This document shows, one piece after another, positions 43,586-53,022 of a DNA stretch of 64,000 nucleotides. The stretch's first letter is position 1, and each line of letters opens with the position of its first letter. The notes under the pieces were generated by a model that saw only the letters and a program-made list of their open reading frames with translations, did no database searches and was not told where the DNA came from. The DNA is from Paenibacillus marchantiophytorum (GTDB lineage: Bacteria > Bacillota > Bacilli > Paenibacillales > NBRC-103111). The translations under genes were made by a program, and so were the position numbers. The stretch covers positions 42,938-106,937 of the forward strand of contig NZ_BMHE01000023.1 of NCBI RefSeq assembly GCF_014640555.1, written 5' to 3'.

Positions 43586-43637
43586 AAGAGGCTGTCTCGA
43601 CAGGTTGAATAAACCTGGAGAGCGGCCTCTTTTTTTG
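43586..43637 (+). terminator. rho-independent terminator of yjcZ
   Basis: AGAGGC..AGGTT pairs with AACCT..GGCCTCT, and seven T follow. Confidence 0.88.
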
Positions 43638-43711
43638 TGCATAAATCAAACTGTATTAGTTAACCATACCAATAAAAGTTTCCACCTACTACCAAAGCAG
43701 GAGAAAAGCTC

Positions 43712-44806
43712 ATGTCCGGAACTCGGAAAATTACCGCACTGCAATTGTATTTTGTCTTAATTCTGTCGATCAGCATCACCAATCATGTCTTATTAATTCC
43801 AGTATTGCTTCATTACGGTAAACGTGATTCCTGGTTTGGCGCCTCACTCGCCATGATCCCTACATTGATATGGATTACTCTCCTTTATGTTGTGATTAAA
43901 CGGTCCAAACAGCAGAATATAATGGTATGGATGAAACAAAGGTATGGAAAAGTGGTTGTATTCCTGCTGAGGGTAATCGTTATTGGGATAGCCGTGGCAC
44001 ATGCTTCAATTACTTTGCGGGATATGGTCACCTGGACGAATATTTCCTACTTGCCCAGAACCCCGCCTATCATGATTGGGCTGGCTTTTCTCATTTTTTG
44101 TTTTTTTGCTGCGCGTGAAGGGATGAGGGCTGTTGCCATTACCTCAGGTATTTTACTGCCTGGTGTAGTTCTCTTGGGCTTTTTTGTGATGGGGGCTAAT
44201 TTTCAATACAAGGACTATAGCTTGATTACGCCATTATTTACACACGGTTATGCGCCCACGATGAAAACGATGCTGCTGACCTGCGGATCTTCCTTCGAAC
44301 TGATAAGTATTGTGTTCTTGCAGCACCATGCCGAGACGAGAATTCGGCTGCGTGCTTTATTAATTCTGGGCATCATTATCATAGGACTTACGGTAGGTCC
44401 TCTCATGGGAGCTATTGCGATATTTGGCCCTTTTGAGGCGGCTGATCTAAGATATCCTGCCTTCGAGCAATGGCGCATGGTGACACTTGGGAAATATATT
44501 TCTCATCTGGACTTTCTATCTATTTTCCAATGGATATCAGGGGCCTGCATCCGCATGTGCATGCTGATGTTCCTAAGTGTGGATGTGATGGGTTTCCAAA
44601 AGAAACGTTCGCGCACGTGGGTCTTGCTTGGGCTGAGTCTGTTTTTCCTAGCCGTTTGCCTATTCCCATTTACAGATGATGAGATGGTACGTTTTATCCA
44701 AGATTGGTACTACCCGATGATGCTCGTGGTTGGCGTGGGTTTCCTGCTTATCTTATTTGTGTTAACGATCTTGCCCGTGCGGCCTAAGGAGAAGGTGACA
44801 AAATGA
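43712..44806 (+). CDS. gerAB: spore germination permease subunit GerAB type
   Basis: A 364-residue inner-membrane protein of the APC-like endospore germination permease family, with ten helices. It starts ISGTRKI-like (MSGTRKITALQLYFVLILSI), contains WITLLYVVIKRSK and ends QDWYYPMMLVVGVGFLLILF. GerAB subunits bind the germinant. Order in this operon is B-A-C rather than the A-B-C of B. subtilis gerA. The ribosome site GCAGGAG precedes the ATG, and the stop overlaps gerAA by ATGA. The specific germinant cannot be read from sequence. Confidence 0.9.
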   Translation: MSGTRKITALQLYFVLILSISITNHVLLIPVLLHYGKRDSWFGASLAMIPTLIWITLLYVVIKRSKQQNIMVWMKQRYGKVVVFLLRVIVIGIAVAHASITLRDMVTWTNISYLPRTPPIMIGLAFLIFCFFAAREGMRAVAITSGILLPGVVLLGFFVMGANFQYKDYSLITPLFTHGYAPTMKTMLLTCGSSFELISIVFLQHHAETRIRLRALLILGIIIIGLTVGPLMGAIAIFGPFEAADLRYPAFEQWRMVTLGKYISHLDFLSIFQWISGACIRMCMLMFLSVDVMGFQKKRSRTWVLLGLSLFFLAVCLFPFTDDEMVRFIQDWYYPMMLVVGVGFLLILFVLTILPVRPKEKVTK

Positions 44807-46254
44807 ATGAGCATGATCTTCGGGAGTTGTTTGCCTCGTCGAATGATGTGATTGTCAAATCGTATCAACTATCCGATATCGAGCCCAAAACGGACGTCCT
44901 CTTGATGTACTGTGACGGTATGGTCAACAGAGATCATATTGAAAATTTGGTTTTACCCAAGCTGCAAAGCTTGTTTGGCCAAAAGTTGCTGGGACAAGCA
45001 GCGAAGCTAGAAGTAAATACGATGCTCCAATTAGAAGAAATTACGGGATCGAATGCATTAGAAACCATGACGGTTTCTTTGTATGCCGGTTCACTTATCA
45101 TTTTTTTTGAAGAAACGCAGCACTTGTACGCCATTGATATTTCCTCGGCTCCCAACCGGTCTCCGGAAGATTCCAATACAGAAACTTCAATTCGGGGGCC
45201 GCGCGATGGTTTTACGGAAAGTGTAACAACGAATATTGCTTTAGTGCGCAAGCGCTTATTAACACGTAGTTTGTGCTGCGAAAAATCGCAGATTGGGGTA
45301 AGAAGCAAAACAACAGTTGCTTTGCTTTATCTGGATGATGTCATTGATCCGAATGTACTTAAAGTTGCCAGAGAGCGGCTGAAGAAAATTGAAGTGGATG
45401 CCTTGATTAGCAGCACGCAATTGGAAGAAGCAATGTCCGGCTATAAATTCTCGTTCTTTCCTCTGCTGGACTATGCGGGAAGGCCCGATTTTGTCGCTGA
45501 CAGCTTGCTCCGCGGCAGATTCGCCGTCGTCGTTGATGGATCACCGATGGTACTGATGGCTCCTGCCAATCTAATGTTTATTTTGAAATCTCCCGAAGAT
45601 GTACATTCTCCCTTTTATTATGTTGCCTTTGAGCGCATCCTGCGACTTGGAGGTCTGGTAGTAGCGACCTTTTTGCCGGGTTTTTGGATTTCCTTATCGG
45701 TATTTAATCTAGATCAGATTCCATATCCCTTAGTTGCGACCATCGCTTCATCCCGCCTTGGATTGCCGCTCTCAGGCCCGATGGATTTTATAATTATGCT
45801 GCTGCTGTTTGAGTTGTTTCGTGAAGCAGGCGCACGGTTGCCCAAAGTAGTTGGACAAACCGTTACGGTTGTTGGGGGACTCATTGTCGGTGATGCCGCT
45901 ATCCGATCTGGCATTACGAGCCCCACAACCTTAGTCATTACCTCTATTTCGACGATAGCGATGTATACCTTGGTGAACCAGTCACTGGCGGGGACCGTTA
46001 CGATACTGCGTTTGCTAATCTTGATTGAATCCACGATATTTGGCATTTATGGCTATATGGTGGCGCTTATTGGGCTTATTTTATATTTATCGACGTTGGA
46101 ATCCTTTGGAGTACCCTATCTGTCGCCTTTATCACCGCCCAAATATCGGGAATTAATCTCGGCTATATTAGCTAAGCCGTTTCTCCATATGAAGCGAAGA
46201 CCGCATTCTTTGCAGGTCGGGGATGACACACGGCAAAATGAGGATTCCCCATGA
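44803..46254 (+). CDS. gerAA: spore germination protein GerAA type
   Basis: A 483-residue GerA-family subunit. The cytoplasmic N-terminal part (residues 1-240) contains SNDVIVKSYQL, LLMYCDGMV, RGPRDGFTESVTTNIALVRK and RLLTRSLCCEK. The C-terminal half has five to six membrane helices (PGFWISLSVFNLDQIPYPLV, VGQTVTVVGGLIVGDAAIRS). GerAA multimers are proposed to form an ion channel in the spore inner membrane. It overlaps both neighbours by ATGA, so the three subunits are co-translated. Confidence 0.92.
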   Translation: MNEHDLRELFASSNDVIVKSYQLSDIEPKTDVLLMYCDGMVNRDHIENLVLPKLQSLFGQKLLGQAAKLEVNTMLQLEEITGSNALETMTVSLYAGSLIIFFEETQHLYAIDISSAPNRSPEDSNTETSIRGPRDGFTESVTTNIALVRKRLLTRSLCCEKSQIGVRSKTTVALLYLDDVIDPNVLKVARERLKKIEVDALISSTQLEEAMSGYKFSFFPLLDYAGRPDFVADSLLRGRFAVVVDGSPMVLMAPANLMFILKSPEDVHSPFYYVAFERILRLGGLVVATFLPGFWISLSVFNLDQIPYPLVATIASSRLGLPLSGPMDFIIMLLLFELFREAGARLPKVVGQTVTVVGGLIVGDAAIRSGITSPTTLVITSISTIAMYTLVNQSLAGTVTILRLLILIESTIFGIYGYMVALIGLILYLSTLESFGVPYLSPLSPPKYRELISAILAKPFLHMKRRPHSLQVGDDTRQNEDSP

Positions 46255-47411
46255 AGATGAAAGGGATAGGTAAGCTTGCCATTGGTTGCGTGCTTCTTGT
46301 AAGCCTGACTGGCTGCTGGGATATGAAAACCATTCAGGATACGAATTATTTGACAGCCTTAGGCTTCGATTATCAAAAAGGGAAATATGTCATGTATGGT
46401 CAAATGTTTGACTTCGCAAGCGTAGCGAAACAGGAGGGGGGGAAATCTGGACAGCCACCGATGATATGGGTTGGACGTGAGGAGGGAGATACGGTTAGCG
46501 AGGCATTCAATCGCTTGTACAAAACGACCCAGCAGCGCGTCTTTTGGGGACACGTCAATGCCTACCTTTTTTCGAAGGAAGCTTTGAAGCAAGGGATAGG
46601 TAGATTTACCGACGGATCTGTGAGATTCGGTGAAACACGATTTACGCAATGGGTCTACAGCACGGATGAGCCGATTGAAGATGTTTTATCGGTTATCCCC
46701 TTCTTTAATACGTCGCCAATGACCTCCATTATGATGCAGCCCGTAGAAAATTATCGCCAACGCTCCGTTATTCGTCCTAATAAATTGTATAGAGCTGCTG
46801 CTTTGTTAAGGGAACCCGGATATACTCTTATGATGCCCTCCTTGGCCATTCGCAAAGACGTTTGGTTAAAGAATAACAAACCGGATTCTAAATTAGAAGT
46901 GAACGGTGTCTATGCCCTCGGTAAAAAAGGTCAGGTGGACTGGCTGTCCGAAGATCAGTTCATAGGTGGAAGATGGTTGGAAAAGAGCACGGCGCGCACG
47001 CCACTAGTCGTTTATATGGACGGAAAGGCGGTTCAGACGGTTTCTATTCTAAAGCCAAGTGCTCATATTAAACCGCGTAAAGGGGACCCGCTCATATTCG
47101 ATATCGCTATGAAATGCAAGGTTGTTATTGCTGAAGTTATTGAAAAGGTTGATGAGCGGGCGCTGCAGAAGCAAATAGAAAAGCAAATTGCCGAGGAGCT
47201 TGAATATACGTTTGAACAGGGGAGGAAAAAGAAGATAGATGTCTATCAACTGGAACATGTGCTGTATAGACAAGATTTCCCTGAATGGTCTAAGGTGACG
47301 GCCAATGGGGAGAAACTTTTTGAATCGTACCAACTGGGGGATATCCGCGTGAAGGCGGAGATCGTTCATTCGGGGATGCTGAAGAATACAGACAAGCCTC
47401 CGCAGTATTGA
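46251..47411 (+). CDS. gerAC: spore germination lipoprotein GerAC type
   Basis: A 386-residue lipoprotein with lipobox VSLTGCWD and the typical GerC opening CWDMKTIQDTNYLTALGFDY. Middle and C-terminal features include FNRLYKTTQQRVFWGH and SVIPFFNTSPMTSI. The third subunit of the Ger(x) receptor faces the outside of the spore inner membrane. It overlaps gerAA by ATGA. Its stop is followed by a strong hairpin shared with the convergent iron gene. Confidence 0.9.
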   Translation: MKMKGIGKLAIGCVLLVSLTGCWDMKTIQDTNYLTALGFDYQKGKYVMYGQMFDFASVAKQEGGKSGQPPMIWVGREEGDTVSEAFNRLYKTTQQRVFWGHVNAYLFSKEALKQGIGRFTDGSVRFGETRFTQWVYSTDEPIEDVLSVIPFFNTSPMTSIMMQPVENYRQRSVIRPNKLYRAAALLREPGYTLMMPSLAIRKDVWLKNNKPDSKLEVNGVYALGKKGQVDWLSEDQFIGGRWLEKSTARTPLVVYMDGKAVQTVSILKPSAHIKPRKGDPLIFDIAMKCKVVIAEVIEKVDERALQKQIEKQIAEELEYTFEQGRKKKIDVYQLEHVLYRQDFPEWSKVTANGEKLFESYQLGDIRVKAEIVHSGMLKNTDKPPQY

Positions 47412-47413
47412 CA

Positions 47414-47457
47414 TTTTCTCGTTCAAGCACGATAGAAATGTTGCTCGAACGAGAAAA
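47414..47457. terminator. hairpin between gerAC and the convergent FhuF-like gene
   Basis: TTTTCTCGTTC and GAACGAGAAAA form a perfect 11-bp stem extended by AGCA/TGCT. It probably stops transcripts from both sides, though the T tracts are short. Confidence 0.7.
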
Positions 47458-47466
47458 GGAGAGAAG

Positions 47467-48258
47467 TTAACAACGAGCCTTTGCCCTGAGCAAGGCTCGA
47501 TCGCTTTCTTTTAATCTTGGGCAAGTGTAACAGTAGCCAAACCCTGCATCCAGCAGATAAGCCAGGCAGCATGCCGTTTTTACTTTGACCATTTGATTAG
47601 GGTTTGCAAGGCTTTCAATGAATTTCGGTTTACGTTCAAACGGATTTCTAAGCAGTCCGAATGCTTGGGCATCGACATGATGAGTGAGGAGTTCGAACTC
47701 ATGAAGGAGACGAGTCTTGCAGGATTCTTCCGTAATTTCTTTTAACTCTTCGTCGATATGGGCGTAGATAGCATTGACGATTTGTCCCCATAATCGATTG
47801 ACGTTTGTTTGGGTAAGCCGGGATAAGGCAACGATCAAAGGGCGTACTTGGTTGCTATAGTAGGAATGAAGCATTCGTATATACCAAGCCTCTTGGTCAT
47901 CCCGGTCTGGGACTGTAATCAATCGTACTTCATTGATTTTAAATGAAAACGAAGAGTAGGGAGAGTTGTCATGTAGCTGAATGGTTAAATTCGATAAGGA
48001 TACATCTAGGATCGCTCCATGATCGTGAAACAACATGTCCTGCATCGCTGCACAGACGCTGCCATACCAACTGCAGAAGAATGCAGCAGCAACGGCACGC
48101 TCACTGGTCTTGATGAGAGGGCTATACATGTCGATCAAGCGGATCGCTTGCTCATCTTGAAAGAGATGGATAGCCGGCATCGAAAGCAAGAGATTTGAAG
48201 GTTCATGCAACGTTAGGAAAAACTTCTCTTCCAGTTCATTGAAGTCTACCATGCTCAC
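47467..48258 (-). CDS. FhuF-like ferric siderophore reductase
   Basis: A 263-residue protein whose C-terminus carries the FhuF Fe-S signature TACCLAYLLDAGFGYCYTCP (Cys-Cys, ten residues, Cys-x-x-Cys), which would bind a [2Fe-2S] cluster. The upstream part resembles siderophore-iron reductases (AVAAAFFCSWYGSVCAAMQD). It should release iron from imported ferric siderophore by reduction in the cytoplasm. It lies 12 bp after the siderophore-binding lipoprotein gene. GTG 48258 has GGGGG six bases upstream; ATG 48252 is the alternative start. Confidence 0.85.
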   Translation of the reverse strand: MSMVDFNELEEKFFLTLHEPSNLLLSMPAIHLFQDEQAIRLIDMYSPLIKTSERAVAAAFFCSWYGSVCAAMQDMLFHDHGAILDVSLSNLTIQLHDNSPYSSFSFKINEVRLITVPDRDDQEAWYIRMLHSYYSNQVRPLIVALSRLTQTNVNRLWGQIVNAIYAHIDEELKEITEESCKTRLLHEFELLTHHVDAQAFGLLRNPFERKPKFIESLANPNQMVKVKTACCLAYLLDAGFGYCYTCPRLKESDRALLRAKARC

Positions 48259-48270
48259 TGCAGGCCCCCA

Positions 48271-49266
48271 TTATTTAGCGTTCTTATTGAATGCGCGAAG
48301 CACGTCGTCAACGGCGTTGCTGTCAGCCAGTGGAGACATCCCCAAGCTAAACCATTCCTTGCCTCCCATGATGTAAACGTGGTTGTTCTTCACTGCGGTC
48401 ATATTCTTCCATAAAGAACTTTCCAACAGGGCTTTATATCTCTTCTGAACCTCATCACTGGAATCATCATCCAGTTGTAGAATGATATGGTCGGGGTTAA
48501 AATCAGGTATTTTTTCCAATGATATTGACACACTCTGCTCACTCTGCGGGAAGTCTTTAACCGGCTTCAAGCCTAACTCTTTGTGAATGAAACTGCCTCG
48601 ATCGATATTCTCTCCGTAAACAACTAGTTCCTTCGCCATAATCATCATATACATCACCGTTTCGTTTCCAACAAGGGCATGAAGCTTTTCCTTAGCGTCA
48701 GCTTCTTTGTTTTGTAAATCTTGAATAACCTTCTCAGCCAGTGTCTTTTTACCGAGAACCTCGCCAATATCCTTTAATTCATCACGCCAATTATCTCTCT
48801 GTGGCAAAAGCACGGTGGGTGCGATTTTGGACAACTGCTCATAATCTTTGTCGGACCACCAAGTAGGCGCAATAATGAGGTCAGGCTCAGTGGCTAGAAT
48901 AGCTTCGAAATTAGGCGTTTGGGCAAGACCTGTCTTCACGGTATGCTTGAAAGGTTCTTTCAAATAGGACGGAAACTCCGAGTGATAGTTTTGGACAGCA
49001 ATAGGCGTAACACCGAGTGCATATAGAAATTCAGGATAAACGACAGAGAGTCCAATGACCTTCTTCGGTTCGGCTGGAATGTTGACGTCGCCCTTTGAGC
49101 TTTTTACTACACGCTGCTTATCGGTTGCGACTTTAGTGGTTTGATTGGAGGCTGCAGGGGAGGAACTTACCTGATTTGGCTCCGTTTTTGTTGCTGCGCA
49201 AGCCGTGCTTGCTAGTAGAAACAATATGCTGGCGATTCCCACTATCCCTTGTATACTGCGTTTCAT
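48271..49266 (-). CDS. iron-siderophore ABC transporter substrate-binding lipoprotein
   Basis: A 331-residue lipoprotein of the FecB/FhuD type. The signal peptide ends in the lipobox STAC. The binding-protein fold shows KKVIGLSVVYPEFLYALGVT, PDLIIAPTWW, the long bridging helix (KTLAEKVIQDLQNKEADAKE) and NHVYIMGGKEWFSLGMSPLA. No permease or ATPase genes lie beside it, so it must use components encoded elsewhere. ATG 49266 has GAGGAG eleven bases upstream. A Fur box stands 57 bp before the start. Confidence 0.9.
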   Translation of the reverse strand: MKRSIQGIVGIASILFLLASTACAATKTEPNQVSSSPAASNQTTKVATDKQRVVKSSKGDVNIPAEPKKVIGLSVVYPEFLYALGVTPIAVQNYHSEFPSYLKEPFKHTVKTGLAQTPNFEAILATEPDLIIAPTWWSDKDYEQLSKIAPTVLLPQRDNWRDELKDIGEVLGKKTLAEKVIQDLQNKEADAKEKLHALVGNETVMYMMIMAKELVVYGENIDRGSFIHKELGLKPVKDFPQSEQSVSISLEKIPDFNPDHIILQLDDDSSDEVQKRYKALLESSLWKNMTAVKNNHVYIMGGKEWFSLGMSPLADSNAVDDVLRAFNKNAK

Positions 49267-49322
49267 TTTTCCCAATACTCCTCATAAAAGTTGAATTTGT
49301 CAATGAAGATCAACATTAATAC

Positions 49323-49337
49323 TGATTATCATTATCA
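49323..49337 (-). promoter_or_regulatory. Fur box before the siderophore-binding lipoprotein gene
   Basis: TGATTATCATTATCA matches the 7-1-7 Fur inverted repeat (TGATAAT-N-ATTATCA) at all but one position. It lies between the AraC-PBP regulator gene and the lipoprotein gene, so iron should repress the binding protein and reductase. Confidence 0.85.
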
Positions 49338-49395
49338 CATAAGAGGAGTATAGATGATTTCTGTATTTCGGAATATTGACGATGCTGACAATTTT

Positions 49396-51081
49396 CTATG
49401 CACGATTCCGCCAAAGCTTCTGTACTTCATTGAGCAATAATTCCTGGGTGAAGGCGGTATATTCTACCCACGGGTAGGTAGGAAGGAAATCTACCCTGCC
49501 GTTCCTGACTGCTTTCAGATTGTGCCATAGTTTCGAATGGGTAAGCTTGTGCCAGGTTGATTGTGCCAGGGGATCTTCGTCCACGATGAGCAAAAGGCGA
49601 TCTGCATCGAAACCGGGCAACTGTTCAGGAATCACCTGCTGATTCATCTTGATGGGATCAACGCCGGGTGCAGGCACAATCTGAAGATCATCATAAAATA
49701 CAGTGGCAATGCTTCTGCTGCCCAAAACATGATATTGATTTCCGGTTATTCTCAGGATAAGGAGACTATCGTCCTTCAGGAGAGATTTCACTTGAGCGCT
49801 TACCAAATGAGCTTTCCGTTCATAATTTTCAAGCCAGACTTCGGCTATTGCTGTTAGGCCCAGAAACTGAGCGATCAAGCGCAATTGCTTACGCCAATCG
49901 GTCTCTGTCCAGGGTACAACAAAGGTGGGAGCAATTTCTTGAAGCCTCGTCTGTTCTTCGGCTGGTACATGGATGTCAAGGCCGACTATATAATCGGGGT
50001 TAACAAGCCGAATTTCCTCCCGTTTACGCACAAAATCAGAACTTAATGGAACTACAGCCTCTGTTGCATACTTTCTCTGATAATAATCGGTCCACGGGTG
50101 ATCAGCCGGGGCAGCGCTGGGCGTGATCTTAAGCGTAAGCAGATATCCGATGCACAAAGAATCGTAGGCAACAATTTTCAGCTTGCTGTTCTTCATAAAG
50201 GTTGCGGGAGGCATGCCTGCAATCTGTTTGAATTTACGTCTAAAATAAATGTCATCGTGATAGCCCACATGCCGAGCGATGTCCTTGAGACGATAATGCT
50301 CACCTGTGCGCATAAGCTGCTGCGCTTGTTTGATCCGAAAGTCTGTCAAATAGTCGATTGCACTGCAACCATACCTTTTTTTGAATAATCGCATAAAATG
50401 GCGGGAACTCATGCCTGCAACCTTGGCGAGTTGCTCAATTGTCAGATCTTGTTGGTAATGCCGCTCGATATAGGCTTTCGTACTTTCAAGTGCGGATTCC
50501 GGGTCGTTTCCTTGGTTGAGAAGAGCATCTTGCAAGATGGTATACAGCACTTCTTGAAAGAGAATTTGACTGCGGAATCGTTTTAACGGATCCCCGCCCG
50601 ATAACTCGTGATAAATGGTTTCACATAAAGCATTAACAGAGACGGGAGAAGAAGTAATCACTTCACCTTTGATCGGAAATACACTTATCTGCCTGATAAT
50701 TTCTGTAGGATGGCCAAATGCCTCTGCCTCTTCAATCATGTCAAATCGCAAGTGATAAAATCCACGTTCATCAAATGAGTGCGCCGCTGCCTGAATCAGT
50801 TGACCGGGAGCGCATATATAGGCACTGCCTTGCCGCAGCTCGATAAATCGACCATCAATGGTCAACCAGCCTTGGCCGCTTGCTGCCAGAATGAGGGTAT
50901 AAGACTTAATGAATTGAAGCCTTAATTCCCAAGCAATGGCGTGGTTTCGAAACAGTTCGATCTCTCGGAGCTTAAAACTCATATGATCAAGGGACTCGTA
51001 CGCCCTATGATTAGCTTTATTTTCTATATCCAGTAGGACCACCCTCCTTAATGCTAGCTGAGAAGCTGAGCTTTGATTCAT
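49396..51081 (-). CDS. AraC-family regulator fused to a siderophore-binding domain (Btr type)
   Basis: A 561-residue protein in three parts: a cupin-like N-terminus (residues about 30-150), an AraC HTH pair (about 190-295; VAGMSSRHFMRLFKKRYGCS, then IARHVGYHDDIYFRRKFKQI) and a C-terminal domain of about 260 residues related to FecB/FeuA binding proteins. B. subtilis Btr has this layout and activates the feuABC bacillibactin genes when it binds the siderophore inside the cell. The adjacent lipoprotein and reductase genes are the natural targets. GGAG precedes the ATG at nine bases. Confidence 0.88.
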   Translation of the reverse strand: MNQSSASQLALRRVVLLDIENKANHRAYESLDHMSFKLREIELFRNHAIAWELRLQFIKSYTLILAASGQGWLTIDGRFIELRQGSAYICAPGQLIQAAAHSFDERGFYHLRFDMIEEAEAFGHPTEIIRQISVFPIKGEVITSSPVSVNALCETIYHELSGGDPLKRFRSQILFQEVLYTILQDALLNQGNDPESALESTKAYIERHYQQDLTIEQLAKVAGMSSRHFMRLFKKRYGCSAIDYLTDFRIKQAQQLMRTGEHYRLKDIARHVGYHDDIYFRRKFKQIAGMPPATFMKNSKLKIVAYDSLCIGYLLTLKITPSAAPADHPWTDYYQRKYATEAVVPLSSDFVRKREEIRLVNPDYIVGLDIHVPAEEQTRLQEIAPTFVVPWTETDWRKQLRLIAQFLGLTAIAEVWLENYERKAHLVSAQVKSLLKDDSLLILRITGNQYHVLGSRSIATVFYDDLQIVPAPGVDPIKMNQQVIPEQLPGFDADRLLLIVDEDPLAQSTWHKLTHSKLWHNLKAVRNGRVDFLPTYPWVEYTAFTQELLLNEVQKLWRNRA

Positions 51082-51270
51082 TATAGTATCTCCGTGTTGT
51101 GCGGTCTATCAGTTTGACACATGCCCACTTTATAAAATTTTAAGAATTGTTTTAGGCAAGCTTAATAGGTGTTTTAGAGGCAATTAAGATCGGGGGGATA
51201 AGATGAATACATGGAAGCGAGGAACGCATCCAAATTAGATAAAGCGTTGAATACGCGGAGGCAAACAGAT

Positions 51271-52206
51271 ATGAATAAGAAGTTAGCGATGATGGGACTA
51301 GGTGTAGCTGTAGGCAGCATGATGCTTGTGACTTCGGTATATGCAGGAGTGGGAGATGCTCCCGGATATGAGGCTTTTAAATCGGCATTCAAAGAAACAG
51401 CAATGGTAGACAATGTAACTCGTCAGGTGAATGTGAGCTTGAAGGACAATGGTGCGCCGCTGCTGAATGTGACATCGACGATCAAAAGCAGCGGCAAGAA
51501 TCAAGCTGGAAGCGCAGAAGTAACCGTGAAGAGCGGCGCGGAGCAGCAAACGATTCACTTTTACAACCAAGATGGCAAACAAATTGTGAAAACAGACGAT
51601 TCTGATGTGTATAAAGTGTTAGAAGGCGATGGCGTGCAGGGCAAGTTCAAAGAGCATGAACGTGCCAACCACACACCGGACCCGCAAGTCATAAGTGAAG
51701 TGGAAAATGTGGTTGACGCCTTAGTCGGCAATCTGAAAAATTATGTCACGTTGGATCAAGCATCAGGCAACGTGAAGAACATCCATTTTAAACTGTCAGG
51801 CAGTCAAATTTCTCCGGTCGTGAACACGATTGGCTCACTGGTCATCAAACATGGCACAGCTGAGAATAACGATCGTCCGCTGCCTGCCAAAGCTGACACG
51901 ATGGGTGTTGACGTAACGACACTCAAGAATAGTCTGCCCCAATTAACTTCTGACATCAAGATGGATGAGGTTGAAATGAACGCAAGTGTGGATGCGGATA
52001 ACCATATCACGAATCAAACAGCACAAATCCATATTTCCGGCAAAGATGCTGGCGGCAAAGCACATGATGTTGTACTTAGTGTGGATATGACATTGTCCAG
52101 CCTGAACTCGACAACACCGGATACCGTTGATTTGAAAGGCAAAAAGTTGGAAACCGTGAAGTTCGACGAGAACTCCCGCAAAAACTGGGGCGGCAAACAC
52201 GAATAA
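51271..52206 (+). CDS. secreted protein of unknown function leading an ABC/two-component operon
   Basis: A 311-residue protein with a signal peptide (NKKLAMMGLGVAVGSMMLVT, cleavage near VYA-GVGD). The mature part is polar and beta-rich (VTRQVNVSLKDNGAPLLNVT, QTIHFYNQDGKQIVKTDDSD, VVLSVDMTLSSLN), which suggests a lipoprotein-carrier-like or adhesive fold. I recognise no named domain. ATG 51271 has GGAGG nine bases upstream; an in-frame ATG at 51211 behind GGGGGG would add 20 residues. It is followed by a partial terminator and then an exporter, a kinase and a regulator, which may act on it or sense its state. Confidence 0.75.
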   Translation: MNKKLAMMGLGVAVGSMMLVTSVYAGVGDAPGYEAFKSAFKETAMVDNVTRQVNVSLKDNGAPLLNVTSTIKSSGKNQAGSAEVTVKSGAEQQTIHFYNQDGKQIVKTDDSDVYKVLEGDGVQGKFKEHERANHTPDPQVISEVENVVDALVGNLKNYVTLDQASGNVKNIHFKLSGSQISPVVNTIGSLVIKHGTAENNDRPLPAKADTMGVDVTTLKNSLPQLTSDIKMDEVEMNASVDADNHITNQTAQIHISGKDAGGKAHDVVLSVDMTLSSLNSTTPDTVDLKGKKLETVKFDENSRKNWGGKHE

Positions 52207-52221
52207 GTATGAACTCATAAA

Positions 52222-52269
52222 GAAGGGGAGGGCTCAACGTTCAACACAAGTTGACCTCCTTATTTCTTG
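52222..52269 (+). terminator. attenuator-like terminator between the secreted protein and ABC genes
   Basis: AAGG..AGG..TCAAC pairs with GTTGA.CCTCCTT, followed by ATTTCTT. It probably reduces rather than abolishes read-through into the exporter genes. Confidence 0.6.
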
Positions 52270-52284
52270 AAAGGCGGACCTCGC

Positions 52285-53022
52285 ATGACAGCGATCGTAG
52301 AAATTAACAATCTGACAAAAATGTATAAGAACAAGCGCGGCATTCATGAAGTGAATATGACGGTGCAGCAAGGCGATATTTATGGCTTCTTCGGACCGAA
52401 TGGGGCTGGCAAAACCACGGTCATGAAGATCATGACAGGTTTAGCGCGGCCGCAGCAAGGCCAAGTGAAGTTGTTCGGGTATGATGTGTCGACGCAGTAT
52501 GAGCAAGCAATGTCCAAGGTTGGCGTGCTGATCGAAACGGCAGAAGCCTTCACATTCATGAGCGGCCGCAAAAACCTGGAGCTGGCAGCAAGATTCTATC
52601 CGGGCATCGACAAGCAGCGCGTAGACGAAGTGCTGGAGATCGTAGGTCTAACTCCGTTTCAACGGGAGAAGGTAGCGGGCTATTCGCTTGGGATGAAGCA
52701 GCGCTTGGGACTCGCCGCGGCGATGCTGTCGAAGCCGGAATTGCTCATACTGGATGAGCCTACCAATGGTTTGGACATCGAAGGGATGGTCCAAATACGC
52801 GAAATTATTTTGCGATTGGCCAGAGAAGAACGAATTACGTTCCTGATCTCGAGCCATCTGATTCATGAAATGGAGCTCATGTGCAACCGGATGGGCATCA
52901 TTCATCAAGGACGGCTTGTACGTGAAGGACTTATTTCCGAATTAGCCAAGGGCAGCGCATCGCTGGAAGAGGCCTACTTGCGCGAAATTACAGAAGTCAG
53001 GAGGCTCGCAGCCCATGCTTAG
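52285..53022 (+). CDS. ABC-2 exporter ATP-binding protein (BcrA/CcmA type)
   Basis: A 245-residue ATPase with Walker A GPNGAGKTTVMKIM, signature YSLGMKQRLGLAA, Walker B LLILDEPTNGLD and H-loop SSHLIHEM. It belongs to the BcrA/NatA-like group that pairs with single ABC-2 permeases, often in resistance to membrane-active peptides. ATG 52285 is preferred, with AAAGGCGG upstream; a TTG at 52267 is less likely. It overlaps the permease gene by 8 bp. Confidence 0.9.
   Translation: MTAIVEINNLTKMYKNKRGIHEVNMTVQQGDIYGFFGPNGAGKTTVMKIMTGLARPQQGQVKLFGYDVSTQYEQAMSKVGVLIETAEAFTFMSGRKNLELAARFYPGIDKQRVDEVLEIVGLTPFQREKVAGYSLGMKQRLGLAAAMLSKPELLILDEPTNGLDIEGMVQIREIILRLAREERITFLISSHLIHEMELMCNRMGIIHQGRLVREGLISELAKGSASLEEAYLREITEVRRLAAHA

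Noticed and set aside
43586..43637. Hairpin after yjcZ as a small RNA.
   Set aside because: Its stem followed by seven T fits an ordinary terminator, and no promoter for a separate transcript was seen.
51203..51238. Eleven-codon leader peptide before the secreted protein gene.
   Set aside because: It has a possible ribosome site but overlaps an alternative ATG of the downstream frame, and there is no attenuator next to it.
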